Source of the DNA: Rhodobacter capsulatus
GTDB lineage: Bacteria > Pseudomonadota > Alphaproteobacteria > Rhodobacterales > Rhodobacteraceae
DNA length: 64,000 nucleotides
Reading direction: 5' to 3'
Assembly (NCBI RefSeq): GCF_005144475.1
Contig: NZ_SWJZ01000012.1
Location: 1-64,000, forward strand
The notes below the pieces were generated by a model. The model did not search any database and had not been told where the DNA came from. It saw only the letters and a list, made by a program, of their open reading frames with translations. A program made the translations under genes and the position numbers. Shown piece after piece: positions 44,758-54,246 of the stretch (within the stretch, counting starts at the first letter, position 1; every line of letters begins with the position of its first letter).

Positions 44758-47237
44758 TTCAGCCCCCGCACGTCGGCCGCGGTCGTGCAGGCCAGCGCCC
44801 GCGCCGCCAGATCCCGGTTTTCCGCCATCGCAGAGCGGCGCAGCTGCGCCTTGATCCCCGCCACCGCCGGGATCGACACGGACAATTCCCGCACCCCCAG
44901 CCCGGACAGCACCGCGGCCCCGATCGGATCGCCCGCAATGCCGCCACAGGCGCCGACCCAGATCCCCGCGGCCTCGGCCGCGCGCACGGTGCTGTCGATC
45001 AGCCGCAGCACCGCCGGATGCAGCCCGTCGGCCTGTTTCGCCAGCACCGGATGCATCCGGTCCATCGCCAGCGCATATTGCGTCAGGTCATTCGTCCCGA
45101 TCGAGAAGAAATCGACCCGTTTGGCCAGTTCCGGCGCCATCATCACGGCCGAGGGGATCTCGATCATGATGCCGATCTCGACCGGCGCGGCGCCGACCTC
45201 CAGCCGGACCTCCTCGGCGATGCGGCGGGCGGTTTCCAGCTCCTCGATCATCGCGATCATCGGGAACATGATGCGGACCTGACCCTTGGCCGCGGCCCGG
45301 TAGATCGCCCGCAGCTGGGTGCGGAAAAGATCCTCGTGGGACAGGCAAAAGCGGATGCCGCGCTCGCCCAGAAACGGGTTTTGTTCAACGGGCATGCGCA
45401 GATAGGGGATTTCCTTGTCGCCGCCGACATCCAGCGTGCGGATGATGATCGGCAGACCGTTCAGCGCCTCGAGCATGGCGGCATAGATCGCCAGCTGTTC
45501 GTCCTCGCCGGGCGGCGCCTCGCGGTTGACGAACAGGAATTCGGTGCGCAAAAGCCCCACGCCCTCGGCCCCCGCCTCGACCGAGGCGATGGCCTCGGCC
45601 ACGTCCGAGATATTGGCGACCACCTCGATGCGCGCGCCATCAAGCGTCAGCGCGGGCATGTAGCGTTCGCGCGCCTCGGCCTCGCGTTGCGCCGTCAGCG
45701 CCGCCATCGCGGCCTCGGCCCGGGCCTTGTCGGCCGCGGTCGGGGCAACGACGATCACCCCCGCGCCGCCATCCAGCAGAACCGGCGTGCCGCTGGCCAG
45801 ATCAAGGAGCCGCGGCCCGACCCCCGCCACCGCCGGAATATCCAGCGCGCGCGCAATGATCGAGGTATGCGAGGTCGGCCCGCCCTGCGCCGTGGCAAGG
45901 CCCCGCACCAGCGCAGGATCAAGCCGCGCGGTATCGGAGGGCGTCAGGTCATCGGCCAGCAGGATGCAGGGCGCGGTGGGCAGATGCGTCTCGCCCGTCC
46001 GCACCCGGCCCAGATGCTGCAGCACGCGCTGCCCCGCATCGCGCAGATCGATGGCGCGGCCCGACAGCACCGCATCCTTCATCGCGCCCAGCAGGTCGGC
46101 GCGGTCGCTGAACACCCGATGCCAGGCGAACCCGGCCGAGCGGCCCTGCCCGATCAGCGCCTTCGCCTCGGCGACCATTTCGGGGTCGTGCAGGAATTCT
46201 TGATGCGCGCGGAAGATCGCGGCGCGGGCGGGGCCGGATTTTTTCCAGACCTCGTCGTGAAGTTCCTCCAGCTCGTGCCAGGCGGTCTGCAGGGCGGTGT
46301 CGAGCCGGTCGGTTTCAACGGCCGCATCCGCGGCGTCGGTGTCAAAAACCACCTCGTCGCGGGCAAAGCGGAAGACGGGGGCAAGCGCGTAACCCGGCGA
46401 GGAGGAGATGCCATGAAGGGTGCGCCCCTCGTAGCAGGCCATCGACGCCCCCGCCCCCGTCAGACCGGGCGTCGCGGCTTCGGGGGCCGCCGCACCGGTA
46501 TCTTCTTCGTCCTCAAGCCCGGCCGCAAAGGCCGCGGCAATGGCTGCCAAAGCAGCGGTCGCATCCGCCCCCTCGGCGCTGATGCGCAGCGCAGCCCCCT
46601 GCGCCGCCCCCAGATTGAGCAGCGAAATCAGGCTTTTGCCATTCGCCACCTTGGCGCCGTTGCGCACACGGATTTCCGCGGCAAAGCCCTTGGCCAGATC
46701 GACAAGCCGGGTCGCGGGCCGGGCATGCAGCCCATGCGCGCCGCTGACGACAACATCGACCCCCTGCGCGAAATCGGCGGGCGCCTCGGCCGGGGCCGCC
46801 ACGGGCGCCGCGGCGCCGGTCAGCCGCGCCACGATCACCGCCGCATCCGTCGTCGTCGCCAAGCGTTCGGCCTCGGCCTCGTCGGCCAGAACATCGGTCA
46901 GATTGCTCAGAACCTGCAGGTGCTCATCCGATTTCGCGGCGATCGCGACGACCAGACGCGCGGTGTCGCCCGGCGCCCATGCGACCCCCGCGGGCAGCTG
47001 CACCACCGCAATCGCCGTGTCGTGGATCAGGTCGCGGTCCTGCGGCAGACCATGCGGAATCGCGATGCCATTGCCCAGAAAGGTGTTCGCGACGGCCTCG
47101 CGCCCCATCATGCTTTGGCCGTAACGCGGGTCGATCTTGCCCGCCGCGGTCAAAAGATCCACGGCCTGCGCGATCGCATCGGCCTTGTCGGTGGCCGTCT
47201 TGCCGATGGCCACAAGTTCGCTGGTCAGGGGTATCAC
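44754..47237 (-). CDS. fruB: multiphosphoryl transfer protein FruB (EIIA-HPr-EI)
   Basis: 827 residues from GTG 47237 (GGAGGAACC upstream), exactly the size of R. capsulatus FruB. Three phosphocarrier modules: EIIA with His62 in AIPHGLPQ, HPr with His about 170 in GLHARPATRL, and enzyme I with the active His near 455 in GGPTSHTSIIARAL. Phosphoenolpyruvate phosphorylates EI, then HPr, then EIIA. It is the first gene of the fru operon and lies only 67 bases from a divergent solute-binding gene. Confidence 0.97.
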   Translation of the reverse strand: MIPLTSELVAIGKTATDKADAIAQAVDLLTAAGKIDPRYGQSMMGREAVANTFLGNGIAIPHGLPQDRDLIHDTAIAVVQLPAGVAWAPGDTARLVVAIAAKSDEHLQVLSNLTDVLADEAEAERLATTTDAAVIVARLTGAAAPVAAPAEAPADFAQGVDVVVSGAHGLHARPATRLVDLAKGFAAEIRVRNGAKVANGKSLISLLNLGAAQGAALRISAEGADATAALAAIAAAFAAGLEDEEDTGAAAPEAATPGLTGAGASMACYEGRTLHGISSSPGYALAPVFRFARDEVVFDTDAADAAVETDRLDTALQTAWHELEELHDEVWKKSGPARAAIFRAHQEFLHDPEMVAEAKALIGQGRSAGFAWHRVFSDRADLLGAMKDAVLSGRAIDLRDAGQRVLQHLGRVRTGETHLPTAPCILLADDLTPSDTARLDPALVRGLATAQGGPTSHTSIIARALDIPAVAGVGPRLLDLASGTPVLLDGGAGVIVVAPTAADKARAEAAMAALTAQREAEARERYMPALTLDGARIEVVANISDVAEAIASVEAGAEGVGLLRTEFLFVNREAPPGEDEQLAIYAAMLEALNGLPIIIRTLDVGGDKEIPYLRMPVEQNPFLGERGIRFCLSHEDLFRTQLRAIYRAAAKGQVRIMFPMIAMIEELETARRIAEEVRLEVGAAPVEIGIMIEIPSAVMMAPELAKRVDFFSIGTNDLTQYALAMDRMHPVLAKQADGLHPAVLRLIDSTVRAAEAAGIWVGACGGIAGDPIGAAVLSGLGVRELSVSIPAVAGIKAQLRRSAMAENRDLAARALACTTAADVRGLK

Positions 47238-47249
47238 GGTTCCTCCTCG

Positions 47250-47267
47250 GCATCGGATGTGCGATGC
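47250..47267. promoter_or_regulatory. palindrome in the fruB / solute-binding divergent gap
   Basis: GCATCG-GATGTG-CGATGC, perfect 6-bp arms, begins 13 bases before the fruB GTG. In this 67-base gap it is the only strong inverted repeat, and could be an operator shared by both directions or a leader hairpin. Confidence 0.45.
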
Positions 47268-47304
47268 TCTTGAGGGGACGAAGCGCCCCGCAGATGAATG
47301 GAGT

Positions 47305-48720
47305 ATGTCGCCCGTGACGGCCCGGCTTGTAACAATTGTCATCTTGGCGCTGAGCCTTGGCCGGGCCGAGGCGCTCGAGGTGCTGACCCGCGACGGCGGC
47401 CCGATCGCGGGGCCGGCCATCGCGCATGGGGCGGAGTTTGCACGCGAAACCGGCGTCGCGGTGCAGGTGACGCCCCGCCCCTTCGATGCGCTTTACGGCG
47501 CGGTGATGATGGGGTTCGTCACCGGCCGTGCGCCCGCCGATGTGCTGATCCTGCCCGCCGACTGGCTGCCCGATGTCGCGCCTTACCTCATGCCGGTGCC
47601 GCGCGGCCTGGTGGAAAGCCCGCTGGTGCAGGGCATCCACCCCGCCTATCGCGACCGGCAGATGCGCTGGCGGGGCCAGTGGCTGGCGGTGACGCTGGAT
47701 GGCGATCTGCACATGGGCGCGTATCGGCGCGATCTGTTCGAGGATCCGGCAACGCGGGCGGCCTATCAGGCGCAGACCGGCCAGGCGCTGGAGCCGCCGC
47801 GCAGCTGGGACGACTACGCCCGCATCGCCGCCTTTTTCCACGCCCGCGGCATTTCGGGCACGCTCGAAGCCTCGGCCGAGAACGGCCAGCGGCTCTGGTC
47901 GCTGTTCTCGCATGCCGCCGCCTATACCGCCCATCCCGACCATCCGGGGCATTTCTTCTTCGACCCCGAGACGATGGCGCCCGAGATCGACAACCCGGCC
48001 TGGATCCGGGCGCTGCACGATTATCTGGCGGCGCTGGCCACCGCGCCCGGGGCGCCGCTGCCCAGTCACGCGGTGCGGACGGAATTTGCCGCGGGCCGGG
48101 CGGCGATGGCGCTGGACTGGTCCGACATCGGCACGGTGGCGACCGATCCGGTGAGTTCGAAAATCCGCGACCGGGTCGGGTTCTTTGCTCTGCCCGGCGC
48201 CGATCAGGTCTGGAACCCGGTCGCGAAGCGCTGGGACCGGCTGGCGGCGCCGCGCCCGGTGCCGTTCCTCGCCTTTGGCGGCTGGATCGCCGTCGTGCCG
48301 CGCGGCGCCGCCGATCCGAACGCCGCCTGGGATTACATCGCTTTCCTCGCCGATCCGGCGCGGGCGGCGCAGGATGTCATGTCGGGCGCTTCGGGGTTCA
48401 ACCCCTACCGGCTCGCGCAGCTGGACGACACCGCGGGCTGGGCGCGGCTGATGGGGCCGCAGGCGGCCCGGGATTATCTGTCGGTGCTGCGCGAAAGCCT
48501 TGCGGCGCCGCAGACCGCGCCGGATTTGCGCCTGCCGGGATATCCCGCCTACATGGCCGCGCTGGATGCCAAGCTGGGCCGGGTGCTTTCGGGCGAGATC
48601 ACCCCCGAAGCGGCGCTTGCGGCGGCGGCCACCGACTGGGACCGGATCACCGACCGGCTTGGCCGCGCCAGCCAGCGCCGCCACTACCGCGAGGCGATGG
48701 GGCTGGAGGCCGCGCCATGA
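47305..48720 (+). CDS. periplasmic solute-binding protein (sugar type) of a three-gene sensor system
   Basis: 471 residues from ATG 47305; a GTG at 47314 is also possible since GGAG lies only one base before the ATG. A signal peptide (LVTIVILALSLGRAEA) precedes an SBP_bac_1-type fold: EVLTRDGGPIAG, ADVLILPADWLPD, GISGTLEASAENGQRLWSLF, FAAGRAAMALDWSDIGTV and FLAFGGWIAVVPRGAADPNAAWDYIAF. It is not followed by transporter genes: it overlaps by 4 bases a hybrid histidine kinase gene, so it probably presents a ligand, perhaps fructose, to the kinase. Confidence 0.8.
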   Translation: MSPVTARLVTIVILALSLGRAEALEVLTRDGGPIAGPAIAHGAEFARETGVAVQVTPRPFDALYGAVMMGFVTGRAPADVLILPADWLPDVAPYLMPVPRGLVESPLVQGIHPAYRDRQMRWRGQWLAVTLDGDLHMGAYRRDLFEDPATRAAYQAQTGQALEPPRSWDDYARIAAFFHARGISGTLEASAENGQRLWSLFSHAAAYTAHPDHPGHFFFDPETMAPEIDNPAWIRALHDYLAALATAPGAPLPSHAVRTEFAAGRAAMALDWSDIGTVATDPVSSKIRDRVGFFALPGADQVWNPVAKRWDRLAAPRPVPFLAFGGWIAVVPRGAADPNAAWDYIAFLADPARAAQDVMSGASGFNPYRLAQLDDTAGWARLMGPQAARDYLSVLRESLAAPQTAPDLRLPGYPAYMAALDAKLGRVLSGEITPEAALAAAATDWDRITDRLGRASQRRHYREAMGLEAAP

Positions 48721-51395
48721 GCCTGTGGCGCGGCATTCAGGGACGGCTTTTGCTGATCGTCGCGCTGTCGACGCTGGCGATGGCGCTGGCGGGGGTTGCC
48801 GCGATCCGGGCGCTGGATCAGATCGGCGAGGCGGCGGAAACGGTGACCGGCCGCGATGTCCCCGCGATGGCGGCGGCTTTGCGGCTGGCGCGGATCGGCG
48901 ACCGGCTGCAAAGCCGCGGCGCCAGCCTGATGGCCGCCAGCACCGCCGAAGCGCTGAGCGAGGCGCAGCGCGCCATCGATGCCGATCTGGCCGCCTTTGC
49001 CGAACAGGCCCGGGTGCTGCGGGCGGCGGCGCCCCTGCCGGGCTCGGATCAGATCGCCACGCTTTCGGCCGATCTGGCGGCACGGCTGCGCGCGCTCTCC
49101 GCCGATCTGGACCGGCTGCGCGGCCTTGCGACCCTGCGCGCGGCGGAGCGGGCGAAGATGCTGGCCGAACAGGATTTTCTGCGCCAGCTGCTGGGGCCCT
49201 CGATCCTTGCGGTCGAGGCGATCACCGCGGGCGCCACCCTGCCCGACCCGGACATCTACCGCACCGCCGTGCGGTCGCAGGCGCCGCTTCTGGCGGCGGA
49301 ACGGCTGACTGACCGGGCGATGTCGGATCTGCTGCTGGCGGGCGACGCCCGTGACGCGCCGACGCTGGAGGCTGGCCGCGCCGCCTATCGACGCACGCTG
49401 GCGCAGCTTGACGCCACCGGGGCGGCGCTGCCCGCGGGCTTGCGCGCCGATTTCGCCCGCGCGCTCTCGGCCTTTCGCGCGCAGGCCGACCCGGGCGGGA
49501 TCTTCGATCTGCAGGCAAGGGACATGTCCGCCCGCGCCCAGGCCGAGGCCGATCTGCGCGGTGCGGCGGCGCGGGCCGCGGATCTGAAGGCCGCGGTCGA
49601 TGGCCGGGTGCTGGCCGCAAGCACCACCACCGCCGAGGTGACCGAAAGCCTGCGCCGCACGATCCTTGAACGCACGGCGCAATTCGCGGCGATCGGCCTT
49701 GCGGTGATCCTGATCGCCGGGGGGCTGTCCTATGGTCTGGTGATCGGGCCGCTGTCGCGCAATCTGCGCGAGGTGACGGCGGCGATGGTGCGCCTTGCCG
49801 CGGGCGCGCGCGACGCCACCGTGCCCGGCGCCAACCGCGCCGACGAGATCGGCGATCTCGCCCGTGCCTTCACCGTCTTTCGCGAAAACTCGGCGCAGGT
49901 GGAAAAGCTTGACCGCGAACTGGCGGAACGCTCAAGCCTGCTTCTGGCCACCTTCGAGACGATGAAGGACGGGTTTTCGGTTGTCGACAGCGACCGGCGG
50001 CTGGTGGCCTGCAACCCGCAATATCTGGCGCTGCATGATTTCACCGCAAAGGAGGTCGCCACCGCCCCCTCGATCACCGAGATCAACCGGATGCTGACGG
50101 CGCGCGGGGTGCAGGCCAGCCTGCCCGACGGCACGCCGGTCGATCTGGACGATCTGGTGCCGCGGCGGCTGGCCGGGCCGACGCGGATCGAGATGCGCTT
50201 TCCCTCGGGGCGGGTGCTGGAGCTGCGCTCGAACCCGATCCCGATGGGCGGCTTTGCGACGATCCACATGGATGTGACCGAAAGCCGGGCGACGCAAAGC
50301 CAGCTGCTTCATGCGCAAAAGCTGGAGACGGTGGGCCAGCTGACGGGGGGGATCGCGCATGATTTCAACAACATCCTGGCGGTGATCATCGGCAATCTGA
50401 ACATCCTGGCGCGGGAACTGACCGCCAGCCCGGCGCTGAAGGCGCGGGCCGAGCGTGGGCTTTCCGCCGCCAACCGCGCCGCCGGGCTGATCAACCGGCT
50501 GCTGACCTTTTCGCGCCGCCAGCGCCTTGCGCCCGAAAATGTCGATCTGAACGGCCTCGTGCACGGCATGCTCGATCTCTTGCAGTCAAGCCTTGGGTCG
50601 GGGGTGCGGATCCGCCCGGATCTCGCCGCGGATCTGCCGCGGGTGCGGGTCGATCCGGGACAGCTGGAAAACGCGCTGATGAACCTGGCGGTGAATGCCC
50701 GCGACGCGATGGAGGGGGCCGGAGAGATCACCGTCACCACCCGCCGCGCCGCGGATGGCTTTGTCGAGCTGGCCGTTTCCGACACCGGCACGGGCATCCC
50801 GCCCGACCTTCTGGATCAGGTCTTCGAGCCCTTCTTCACCACGAAACCCGTCGGCAAGGGCAGCGGGTTGGGGCTGTCCATGGTCTATGGTTTCGTGCGC
50901 CAATCGGGCGGCACGGTGGCGATCGACAGCGCCCCGGGGGCGGGCACCCGCGTCAGCCTGCGCCTGCCCGAGAGCACCGCGCCCGAGGCCCCCGCGCGCC
51001 CCGAAGGGCTGGACACGGCCGAGGCCTGCATTCTGGCCGTCGATGACGATGCCGACCTGCTCGAGATCACCGCCGATCAGCTGCGCCGTCTGGGCCATGC
51101 CGTCGTCACCGCGCCCGACGGGCTGACCGCCTTGGAAATGCTGCAGGAAATCCCCGAAATCGACCTGCTTTACACCGATCTGGCGATGCCCGGGCTGGAC
51201 GGGCGGACGCTGGCCGACAAGGCGCAGGCGCTGCGCCCGGGTCTGCCGGTGCTCTTCACCTCGGGCGCGCCGGGCAAGGCGGGGGCGGATCTGCCGAACC
51301 TGCTGCGCAAACCCGTCCCCGAGGAGGTTCTGGCCGCCGCGATCCGCCTGACGCTGGAAGATCAGAGCCGCCGCACCTCGGCATCGAGCACATAG
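48717..51395 (+). CDS. hybrid sensor histidine kinase (TorS-like architecture)
   Basis: 892 residues. Span 1 (about 9-33) and span 2 (about 322-343) enclose a ~285-residue helical periplasmic domain of the TorS type. Then HAMP (~345-400), PAS (~415-520), HisKA with GGIAHDFNN (His about 547), HATPase_c (DTGTGIPPDLL, GKGSGLGLSMVYGF), and a C-terminal receiver with acidic ILAVDDDAD, phospho-Asp in LLYTDLAMPG and Lys in LRKPVP. It overlaps the solute-binding gene (ATGA) and converges with the response regulator gene, overlapping it by 34 bases. Confidence 0.9.
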   Translation: MSLWRGIQGRLLLIVALSTLAMALAGVAAIRALDQIGEAAETVTGRDVPAMAAALRLARIGDRLQSRGASLMAASTAEALSEAQRAIDADLAAFAEQARVLRAAAPLPGSDQIATLSADLAARLRALSADLDRLRGLATLRAAERAKMLAEQDFLRQLLGPSILAVEAITAGATLPDPDIYRTAVRSQAPLLAAERLTDRAMSDLLLAGDARDAPTLEAGRAAYRRTLAQLDATGAALPAGLRADFARALSAFRAQADPGGIFDLQARDMSARAQAEADLRGAAARAADLKAAVDGRVLAASTTTAEVTESLRRTILERTAQFAAIGLAVILIAGGLSYGLVIGPLSRNLREVTAAMVRLAAGARDATVPGANRADEIGDLARAFTVFRENSAQVEKLDRELAERSSLLLATFETMKDGFSVVDSDRRLVACNPQYLALHDFTAKEVATAPSITEINRMLTARGVQASLPDGTPVDLDDLVPRRLAGPTRIEMRFPSGRVLELRSNPIPMGGFATIHMDVTESRATQSQLLHAQKLETVGQLTGGIAHDFNNILAVIIGNLNILARELTASPALKARAERGLSAANRAAGLINRLLTFSRRQRLAPENVDLNGLVHGMLDLLQSSLGSGVRIRPDLAADLPRVRVDPGQLENALMNLAVNARDAMEGAGEITVTTRRAADGFVELAVSDTGTGIPPDLLDQVFEPFFTTKPVGKGSGLGLSMVYGFVRQSGGTVAIDSAPGAGTRVSLRLPESTAPEAPARPEGLDTAEACILAVDDDADLLEITADQLRRLGHAVVTAPDGLTALEMLQEIPEIDLLYTDLAMPGLDGRTLADKAQALRPGLPVLFTSGAPGKAGADLPNLLRKPVPEEVLAAAIRLTLEDQSRRTSASST

Positions 51396-52072
51396 CCCGC
51401 GCCGCGTTCGGTGCGGATCAGCTGCGGCGCGCGCGGGTTGGGCTCGATCTTGCGCCGCAGCCGCAAGATCAGCACGTCGATGGTGCGGTCAAACACCTCG
51501 CCGCCATCGGCGCGGGTGCGTTCGAGGAGCTGATCGCGGCTGAGCACGCAGCGCGGCGCGCGGACAAAGGCCTCGAGCAACAGGAATTCCGCATTGGTCA
51601 GCGCGACCGCCTGCCCCGCGGGGGTTTCCAGCACCCGCGCCGTCAGGTCGATCACCCAGCCCGCGAAGCTGCGCCGGTCATGTTCAGTCAGCTCGACCGG
51701 CACCGCGGCGGCGCCCGACCGGCGCAGCACCGCCTTGATCCGCGCCACCAATTCGCGCGGATTGAAGGGTTTCACCACGTAATCATCGGCGCCCATTTCA
51801 AGGCCGACGATCCGGTCGACATCGCCGCCAAGCCCGGTCAGCATGATGATCGGAACGGCAGACCCGGCCCGCAACCGGGCGGCCAGCGTCAGCCCGTCCT
51901 GATCGGGCAGGCGCAGGTCGAGCAAGATCAGATCGGGCGCCGCCGCCGCCAGCGCGGGCGCCACCTCGGCGGCGGTGGCCGCTTCGGTCACCTCCCAGTC
52001 GCGCGATTCCAGCTCGTAGCGCACAAGCTCGCGCACATCCGGGTCGTCATCGACGATCAGAATCCTCACCAT
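51362..52072 (-). CDS. OmpR-family response regulator
   Basis: 236 residues. Receiver: acidic VDDDPD, phospho-Asp in LILLDLRLPDQDG, Thr in IIMLTGLG, Lys in VVKPFNP. Winged helix: ALTNAEFLLLEAFVRAPRCVLSRDQLLE and DRTIDVLILRLRRKIEPN. It is likely the output of the adjacent hybrid kinase. Convergent with the kinase and overlapping its last 34 bases, an arrangement that puts the two on separate transcripts. Confidence 0.9.
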   Translation of the reverse strand: MVRILIVDDDPDVRELVRYELESRDWEVTEAATAAEVAPALAAAAPDLILLDLRLPDQDGLTLAARLRAGSAVPIIMLTGLGGDVDRIVGLEMGADDYVVKPFNPRELVARIKAVLRRSGAAAVPVELTEHDRRSFAGWVIDLTARVLETPAGQAVALTNAEFLLLEAFVRAPRCVLSRDQLLERTRADGGEVFDRTIDVLILRLRRKIEPNPRAPQLIRTERGAGYVLDAEVRRL

Positions 52073-52165
52073 GCCGCAGGCCTCCCCGGCCTCACCATAA
52101 AAGGGGATCGCCCCGCCCGCCAGCCTGCAGGCGGTCAGGAACGCGGGCGGTCAGGGTTGGGGCGG

Positions 52166-52339
52166 TCAGGAGTGCGGGCCGACGGGGTCTTCGGCCGGGC
52201 TTTCGTCTTCCTCGGCAAGATCGCCCGGAATGACGTAGCTGCCATTCAGCCAGCGCGCCAGATCAAGATCGGCGCAGCGCTTCGAGCAGAAGGGGCGGTA
52301 TTTCGCCGCCGTCTCCTTGCCGCAGATCGGGCAGCTCAT
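52166..52339 (-). CDS. yacG: DNA gyrase inhibitor YacG
   Basis: 57 residues. Zinc-finger cysteines C3, C6, C18 and C22 (SCPICGK, PFCSKRC) followed by DLARWLNGSYVIPG, the typical YacG sequence. It binds and inhibits gyrase. Its ATG overlaps the RNase gene stop (ATGA). The acidic C-terminus is normal for the family. Three copies of GCGGTCAGG (52131, 52147, 52162) sit at its 3' end. Confidence 0.93.
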   Translation of the reverse strand: MSCPICGKETAAKYRPFCSKRCADLDLARWLNGSYVIPGDLAEEDESPAEDPVGPHS

Positions 52340-53376
52340 GTCCGCCCCGCAAGCAGGACTGCCAGCGCCGCCCGGTCGCGCTTGCGCACCAGTTCGTAAA
52401 GCCCAAGCGGCGTCCAGCCCGCCAGGCTGGTTTCCGCCGCCTCGGTCTTGAAAGCCGCGCGCAGCTGCTGTTCCAGCACCAGACGGTCTTTCTTCGGCAT
52501 CGGCGCGAAATCGACCACGACCTGACCGCCCAGACCCCGCAGCCGCAGCTGCCGCGGCAGATCGCGGGCGGCGGCGATATTGGCTTTCAACGCCGCGGCG
52601 GGCGAGGTGTCGGCGCCGGTGTTCACGTCAACGGCGACCAGCGCGCGCGTCGGCTCGATCATCATGTGACCGCCGCCCGGCAGCGCCACGCGGGGGCTCA
52701 GCACCGCGTCGATCGCTTCCAGAACGCCGTGATCTTCAAAACCCTCCACCACCTCGTCGGGGGCGGGATCGGCCCATTCGCGCCAGGCTTCATCGTGCGG
52801 GGCGGGGGCATCGACCAGCAATTCCGGCGCGCCCTCGACATCGGCCAGAACCGCCTCGGCCAGCTCGCGCAGACCGGCCAGATCCTCGACGATCTCGCCC
52901 TCCTCGGCGCCCTCGCAGGCCGAGCGCAGGATCAGGCCCATCTCGGAGCCCTCCATCACCACGGCCGCAAGCGCCTGCAGACCTTCGCGCGTGTCTTCCT
53001 CGCGGATGCGGCGCGAAACATTCAGCCCCGGCGCGCCGGGCGTGACGATGCCGTAACGGCCCTTGAACAAGAGCCGCAGCGTCACCGGCAAGGCCTTGCC
53101 GGGTTCCGCCCCGCCCGAGACCTGCACCAGAACCGATTGCCCCGGCGAAAGCCCCTTGGCGTCTTTCAAAAAGCCCTTTTCGGCCCCCGGAAGCGCCACG
53201 AACAGACCGCCCTGCCCTTTCATCGGGCGTTCGATCTTCGCGCGGCAGATCGCGCCGGGTGCCAGCGCCATCGCGTCCGAGACATCGACAAGCAGGTCTT
53301 CGAGCTGCCCATCGACCATCAGCGCGGCGGCTTCAAGCCCGCCGACCGCGCCCAGAACCACGATCCGACCCTTCAT
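52336..53376 (-). CDS. ribonuclease E/G family protein
   Basis: 346 residues. Metal-binding segments of the catalytic domain are present: [10 protein letters not shown] and [13 protein letters not shown], each with the expected Asp. It is shorter than RNase G (~490) and lacks the zinc-link and C-terminal small domain; the N-terminal S1-like part ([12 protein letters not shown] and [13 protein letters not shown]) remains. It probably cuts rRNA or mRNA. In alphaproteobacteria it is regularly encoded with maf, infA and yacG, as here, with 4-base overlaps. Confidence 0.88.
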   Translation of the reverse strand: MKGRIVVLGAVGGLEAAALMVDGQLEDLLVDVSDAMALAPGAICRAKIERPMKGQGGLFVALPGAEKGFLKDAKGLSPGQSVLVQVSGGAEPGKALPVTLRLLFKGRYGIVTPGAPGLNVSRRIREEDTREGLQALAAVVMEGSEMGLILRSACEGAEEGEIVEDLAGLRELAEAVLADVEGAPELLVDAPAPHDEAWREWADPAPDEVVEGFEDHGVLEAIDAVLSPRVALPGGGHMMIEPTRALVAVDVNTGADTSPAAALKANIAAARDLPRQLRLRGLGGQVVVDFAPMPKKDRLVLEQQLRAAFKTEAAETSLAGWTPLGLYELVRKRDRAALAVLLAGRT

Positions 53377-53948
53377 GCGCCCTCTCCCATGGCAAGGCCC
53401 GCCGCGCGCAACAGCACGGCGGTCTCGGCCAGCGGCAGGCCGACGACGCCGGTGAACGACCCCTGAATCCAGGGAATGAAGGCCCCGGCCAGGCCTTGAA
53501 TCGCGTAGCCGCCCGCCTTGCCCTGCCATTCACCGCTGGCAAGATAGCCGTTCACTTCGGTGTTCGAGAGCGGGCGGAATTTCACCACCGTATCCACCAG
53601 CCGTTCGCGCAGCCCGGCACTTGTCCGCACGGCAACGGCGGTCAGCACATGGTGGCGACGGCCCGAGAGCAGCCACAGAAACTCGGCCGCTTCCTTTTCA
53701 TCGGCGGGCTTGCCCAGGATCCGGCGCCCGCAGGTGACGGTGGTGTCCGCGGTCAGGATCACCTCATCGCCCGCACACTCGAGCACCGCCGCCTTTTCGC
53801 GGGCCATGCGCGCGACATAGGCGCGGGCGTCCTCGCCGCGCTCCGGGGTTTCGTCGATGTCGGGGATACGCACCTCGGCCGGGGTCAGACCCAGCTGACC
53901 CAGAAGCTCGCGTCGCCGCGGGCTGGCCGATCCGAGGATGAGCTTCAC
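53373..53948 (-). CDS. maf: Maf-type nucleoside triphosphate pyrophosphatase
   Basis: 191 residues, GTG start at 53948 overlapping the infA stop. [12 protein letters not shown] is the Maf signature, with further catalytic residues in [11 protein letters not shown] and [16 protein letters not shown]. It hydrolyses non-canonical or modified NTPs. It overlaps the RNase gene start by 4 bases. Confidence 0.94.
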   Translation of the reverse strand: MKLILGSASPRRRELLGQLGLTPAEVRIPDIDETPERGEDARAYVARMAREKAAVLECAGDEVILTADTTVTCGRRILGKPADEKEAAEFLWLLSGRRHHVLTAVAVRTSAGLRERLVDTVVKFRPLSNTEVNGYLASGEWQGKAGGYAIQGLAGAFIPWIQGSFTGVVGLPLAETAVLLRAAGLAMGEGA

Positions 53949-54163
53949 TTGAAGCGGTAGTTGATGCGACCCTTGGTCAGGTCATAGGTGTTCATTTCCA
54001 CCTGCACCCGGTCGCCTGCCAGAACACGGATGCGGTTCTTCCGCATCTTGCCTGCCATATGCGCGATGATCTCATGGCCGTTTTCCAGCTCGACCTTGAA
54101 CGTCGCGTTCGGCAGGAGTTCCTTCACGACGCCGGGGAATTCGAGCATTTCTTCCTTGGCCAT
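53945..54163 (-). CDS. infA: translation initiation factor IF-1
   Basis: 72 residues, one S1/OB fold: [19 protein letters not shown], then [20 protein letters not shown] and a [13 protein letters not shown] end. Binds the ribosomal A site during initiation. First gene of infA-maf-RNase-yacG. The gap to the CN-hydrolase gene is 83 bases and probably holds its promoter. Confidence 0.97.
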   Translation of the reverse strand: MAKEEMLEFPGVVKELLPNATFKVELENGHEIIAHMAGKMRKNRIRVLAGDRVQVEMNTYDLTKGRINYRFK

Positions 54164-54246
54164 GGTCACTCCATTGGGGGATACCCGCACGGATGCGGCG
54201 GGCGCGCTTTCTTTGCGCCCGCTAAAGGCAGAATTCAAGGGCAATG

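Noticed and set aside
52131-52170. Three GCGGTCAGG copies near the yacG 3' end as an operator
   Set aside because: Uneven spacing (16 and 15 bases) in low-complexity G-rich sequence, and at the end rather than the start of genes.
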